Shown: positions 22,979 to 25,608 of the stretch, one piece after another
How the letters are laid out: every line of letters begins with the position of its first letter
How positions within the stretch are numbered: position 1 is the stretch's first letter
Source: JBARRO01 sp049644265
Lineage (GTDB): Bacteria > Bacteroidota > Ignavibacteria > UBA10030
Direction: 5' to 3'
DNA length: 25,608 nucleotides
Assembly: GCA_049644265.1 (NCBI GenBank)
Contig: JBARRO010000180.1
Span: 1-25,608, forward strand
Notes under the pieces: model-generated
What the model was told of the DNA's origin: nothing
The model's input: only the letters and a program-made list of their open reading frames with translations
Database searches by the model: none
Translations under genes and position numbers: made by a program

Positions 22979-23730
22979 TGACGTTTTCAGCCTCTCTGAA
23001 TTCAGTTCTCGAAGCGGTCGAGTCCGTGTGTGTTCTTACGGGTGCCGGGATTTCAGCCGAGAGTGGAGTGCCTACATTCAGAGGAGCAGAGGGACTATGG
23101 TCGAAATTCAAGCCGGAGGAACTGGCGAACCTGGACGCGTTTATCCGAAACCCGGAACTGGTATGGGAATGGTACAACTACCGGAAAAAAGTGATGAGCA
23201 ATGTCTCACCGAATCGTGCGCATCATGCTCTGGTGCAGCTTGAAGGAATAGTGAACAATTTCACTCTGGTGACGCAGAATGTGGATAATCTGCACCGAAG
23301 GGCGGGCAGCCGGAACGTGCTGGAACTTCATGGCAATATTGAACGCAGCTACTGCATGAACTGCGGGGCGTTTGCAGCGGAAGTCAAGGTGGACGAAAAG
23401 AACAAGGTGCCCCGCTGCTCTCAGTGCGGTGGACTTCTTCGGCCCGATGTGGTTTGGTTTGGAGAAATGCTCCCGGAAGAAGTGTTCCTTCACGCCGAAC
23501 GTGCAGCTTCCACCTGCGAGCTGTTTCTGTCCATCGGTACGTCAGCAGTGGTTTATCCGGCCGCCGCTCTACCGTTGACTGCGCGGAAATCGGGGGCCTA
23601 CGTGGTTGAAATCAACACAGAAGACACCGACCTTTCTTCCCGGGTCGATGAATCCATCCGTGGCAAGGCAGGGGAGATTGTGTCGGAGCTTGTCCATCAA
23701 CTTCAACAGAAAAGAAAGATCCCGCAATGA
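22978..23730 (+). CDS. cobB: Sirtuin NAD-dependent protein deacylase
   Basis: Sirtuins use NAD to remove acyl groups from lysine in proteins. The 250-residue product has GAGISAESGVPTFRG (22-36), TQNVDNLHRRAGS (99-111), the catalytic His118 in ELHGN, and four zinc cysteines (126, 129, 147, 150). The segment VWEWYNYRKK puts Tyr66 and Arg69 where human SIRT5 has Tyr102 and Arg105, the pair that binds succinyl or malonyl groups. The class III motif therefore predicts desuccinylase activity beside any deacetylation; this rests on family knowledge. It is a short cytoplasmic enzyme. The ATG shares a base with the acylase stop and its own end overlaps pyk by four bases, implying coupled translation. 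Confidence 0.95.
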   Translation: MTFSASLNSVLEAVESVCVLTGAGISAESGVPTFRGAEGLWSKFKPEELANLDAFIRNPELVWEWYNYRKKVMSNVSPNRAHHALVQLEGIVNNFTLVTQNVDNLHRRAGSRNVLELHGNIERSYCMNCGAFAAEVKVDEKNKVPRCSQCGGLLRPDVVWFGEMLPEEVFLHAERAASTCELFLSIGTSAVVYPAAALPLTARKSGAYVVEINTEDTDLSSRVDESIRGKAGEIVSELVHQLQQKRKIPQ

Positions 23731-25175
23731 CACGCACAAGCATCGTTGGCAACACCAAGATCCTCTGCACGATCGGGCCCGCTTCTCAGAGCGTCGATGT
23801 TCTTGTCAAGCTGATTGCCGCCGGGATGGATGTTGTGCGTATGAATTTCTCCCACGGCACCCATGAAGAGCATCTCCGGGTTATCGAGAACGTCAAGGAA
23901 GCAAGCAGGATGACGGGAGAATATATCACCTTGCTTCAGGATCTCAGCGGGCCAAAGATTCGTACCGGAGTCCTTGCGGCAAAGAAAGTGGAACTGAAGA
24001 CTGGTGCATCGTTCACGTTTACGGTGGACGATGTCCCGGGCGATGAGCAACGCGTCTCGACCACCTATCATTTTCTTCCAAAGGACGTGAATATTGGGGA
24101 TACGATTCTTGTCGATGACGGGAAGATGAAATTCACTGTCATTGCCAAGACGAATACCGATGTTATTTGTACCGTCGTGAATGGAGGAATTCTGTCTGAA
24201 AAGAAGGGAATGAACCTACCTGGCGTGAAGATCAGTGTTCCGTCGTTTACCGAGAAGGATATTGATGACCTTGAATTCGGCCTGGCTAACGACATCGACT
24301 ACGTGGCGCTTTCTTTCGTGAGATCAGCGGACGATATTCGGCAACTCCGGGAAATCATCATCAAGAAAGGTCCAAAGGGAAAGAGGGTCCCGGTGGTCGC
24401 AAAAATCGAAAAGGCGGAAGCGGTTGACGCGATCGATTCCATTATCAAGGAGGCCGACGTTGTCATGGTTGCCCGTGGTGACTTGGGTGTTGAAATGCCG
24501 ACGGAGGACGTGCCCGTCGTTCAAAAAATGATTGTCCGAAAATGCAACGAAGCCGGGGTTCCCGTCATCATTGCCACGCAGATGCTTGAATCGATGATCG
24601 AAAGCCCTCGTCCGACGCGTGCCGAAGCGAACGACGTAGCGAATGCCGTTCTCGATGGCGCTGATGCCGTGATGCTCAGCGCGGAGACTTCGGTCGGGAA
24701 ATATCCGATCGAATCCGTGAATACCATGGACAAGATTATCCGAAAGGCCGAAGAGCAGCATCGCGAACGTCTGGATATCGACTTTCCAGTTGATTCGGCG
24801 ATGGAGCGCGTCATCTCCGACGGCATCGGCAGGGCTGCGTGCGTCATCGCAAGGCAAATACATGCAAAAGCGATTGTGCCGATCACGTTCTCGGGATTCA
24901 GCGCAATGAACATCGCCAAGTACAGGCCGGCCGCGCGAATCATCGCCATTACTGGCCGCGAGAAGATTCTCCGGAGGTTGAACCTTATCTGGGGAGTGCG
25001 GGGAATTGTCGTTCCGGATTTCGTCGGCAGTACCGACGAAGCGTTCCAGCGGATCAATAATGAAATGAAGCGCTACGGGTACGTTGAGAAGGGAGATTAT
25101 GTGGTGTATACGGCGGGGATACCGCTTATGACGAAAGGTTCTACAAACACGATCAAGGTAGAAAAAGTGGAGTAG
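23727..25175 (+). CDS. pyk: Pyruvate kinase
   Basis: The last step of glycolysis: phosphoenolpyruvate plus ADP gives pyruvate plus ATP. The 482-residue product is a single-unit form of normal length. It has GNTKILCTIGPAS at the start, Arg38/Asn40/Ser42 in VRMNFSHG, QDLSGPKIRTG, Lys226 and Glu228 in VAKIEKAE (catalytic base region and metal ligand), Asp252 in ARGDLGVEMP and the long conserved IIATQMLESMIESPRPTRAE region. No C-terminal PEP-utilising domain is fused. The ATG overlaps the sirtuin stop by four bases. The opposite-strand cytochrome gene converges 23 bases beyond the stop. Confidence 0.98.
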   Translation: MTRTSIVGNTKILCTIGPASQSVDVLVKLIAAGMDVVRMNFSHGTHEEHLRVIENVKEASRMTGEYITLLQDLSGPKIRTGVLAAKKVELKTGASFTFTVDDVPGDEQRVSTTYHFLPKDVNIGDTILVDDGKMKFTVIAKTNTDVICTVVNGGILSEKKGMNLPGVKISVPSFTEKDIDDLEFGLANDIDYVALSFVRSADDIRQLREIIIKKGPKGKRVPVVAKIEKAEAVDAIDSIIKEADVVMVARGDLGVEMPTEDVPVVQKMIVRKCNEAGVPVIIATQMLESMIESPRPTRAEANDVANAVLDGADAVMLSAETSVGKYPIESVNTMDKIIRKAEEQHRERLDIDFPVDSAMERVISDGIGRAACVIARQIHAKAIVPITFSGFSAMNIAKYRPAARIIAITGREKILRRLNLIWGVRGIVVPDFVGSTDEAFQRINNEMKRYGYVEKGDYVVYTAGIPLMTKGSTNTIKVEKVE

Positions 25176-25193
25176 GTCCACCCATCCCTGGAC
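25176..25193. terminator. Weak hairpin between convergent pyk and the cytochrome gene
   Basis: GTCCA (25176-25180) pairs with TGGAC (25189-25193) over eight bases, starting directly after the pyk stop. Only five base pairs and no T-run, so it is a poor terminator; listed because the short convergent gap needs something of this kind. Confidence 0.2.
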
Positions 25194-25198
25194 AGGTG

Positions 25199-25588
25199 TT
25201 ACTTCTTAGCCCCGTCCTCAATCCAGTCGTAAATCGTTTTCACTTCTTCGTCTGTCAACTTCTTCTTGTTCCGTGCCATTTGCTTGCCAAACGGGGGAGT
25301 CGGCGTCAACTTCAAATACAGGTTGCTCTCTTTCGGCTTTCCCGGAACAACCGTGTTCCCGTGGTTCCCGCCTTTCAGGAGCCGTTCGTAGTCATCCAGG
25401 GCAAGTCCGCTCGGGTTTTCGTTTTCTTCAAGATGGCATGGAAGGCAATATTTCTTGATGATCGGGCCGACAGCCGAAGTGAATGTGAGTGTCGACTTGG
25501 CCTTGTGACCCTTGTCCTGAGTTACTCCGGGGTCTGGCGATGCGATGACGATGAAGGTCAGAATTCCGAGCGCGAAGGCCAATTTCAT
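25199..25588 (-). CDS. Exported single-haem c-type cytochrome (PSCyt-like)
   Basis: A small electron carrier for the periplasm or membrane surface. The 129-residue product begins with a signal peptide (about 1-24, MKLAFALGILTFIVIA). The haem site is CLPCH (Cys48, Cys51, His52) and the probable distal ligand is Met104 in GKQMARNKKK. The segments GPIIKKYCLPCHLEENENPS, LDDYERLLKGG and DEEVKTIYDWIEDGA are those of the cytochrome domain common in Planctomycetes and the FCB group (PSCyt type). The ATG at 25586-25588 has GAGAG about ten bases upstream. It runs toward pyk. Its partner oxidoreductase would lie beyond the window, if it has one. Confidence 0.9.
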   Translation of the reverse strand: MKLAFALGILTFIVIASPDPGVTQDKGHKAKSTLTFTSAVGPIIKKYCLPCHLEENENPSGLALDDYERLLKGGNHGNTVVPGKPKESNLYLKLTPTPPFGKQMARNKKKLTDEEVKTIYDWIEDGAKK

Positions 25589-25608
25589 AGTGATGCTCTC
25601 TCAGGCTC

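Overview
The window looks like ordinary chromosomal core sequence from a Gram-negative bacterium of the Bacteroidota/Chlorobiota/Ignavibacteriota (FCB) group; an Ignavibacteria-like lineage is my best guess. The reasons are the ATP synthase operon with no atpD or atpC, the bactofilin next to an M23 peptidase, the OmpP1/FadL-type barrel, the Ala/Pro-tailed S16, the MqnA-like protein and the PSCyt-type cytochrome c. Shine-Dalgarno sites (for example before rpsU, atpE and the barrel gene at 17104) and TTGACT-17-TATnTT promoters argue against Bacteroidia proper. I saw no transposon, phage, CRISPR, tRNA or rRNA sequence. The phylum is inferred from gene content only.

Layout. 22-675 (minus): a zinc-ribbon protein followed by rpsU (S21). 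676-1009: a gene-free divergent promoter region with a good promoter on each strand. 1010-7750 (plus): M23 peptidase, bactofilin, then atpZ, an AtpI-like gene and atpB-E-F-H-A-G, giving the whole Fo sector plus delta, alpha and gamma but no beta or epsilon. 7751-7929: a probable ffh promoter and a leader with an 11-bp inverted repeat. 7930-11377: the conserved translation and secretion cluster ffh-rpsP-rimM-trmD-rplS. 11384-12223: a divergent MqnA/MqnD-family protein. 12288-15494: recN and cysS. 15536-17071: a metal-dependent amidohydrolase. 17104-20475: three envelope proteins (a small barrel protein, a Tyr-rich lipoprotein, a FadL-like barrel), with a GC-rich hairpin in the one sizeable gap. 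20512-20541: a clear intrinsic terminator. 20564-25175: penicillin acylase, a SIRT5-like sirtuin and pyruvate kinase, all overlapping end to start. 25199-25588 (minus): a small exported cytochrome c converging on pyk.

How the parts fit. The left half is growth machinery: cell-wall shaping (M23 plus bactofilin), the proton-driven ATP synthase and ribosome/SRP biogenesis. The c subunit has the proton-type pattern and the a subunit has the His/Glu swap seen in mitochondrial-type enzymes. The right half mixes housekeeping with envelope and metabolic genes. The most notable points are the missing atpD/atpC, the possible structured ffh leader, a promoter running into a terminator before the acylase gene, and the overlapping acylase-sirtuin-pyruvate kinase trio in which the sirtuin carries the Tyr/Arg pair of class III deacylases. 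I found no clearly new multi-gene system; the findings are modest leads.
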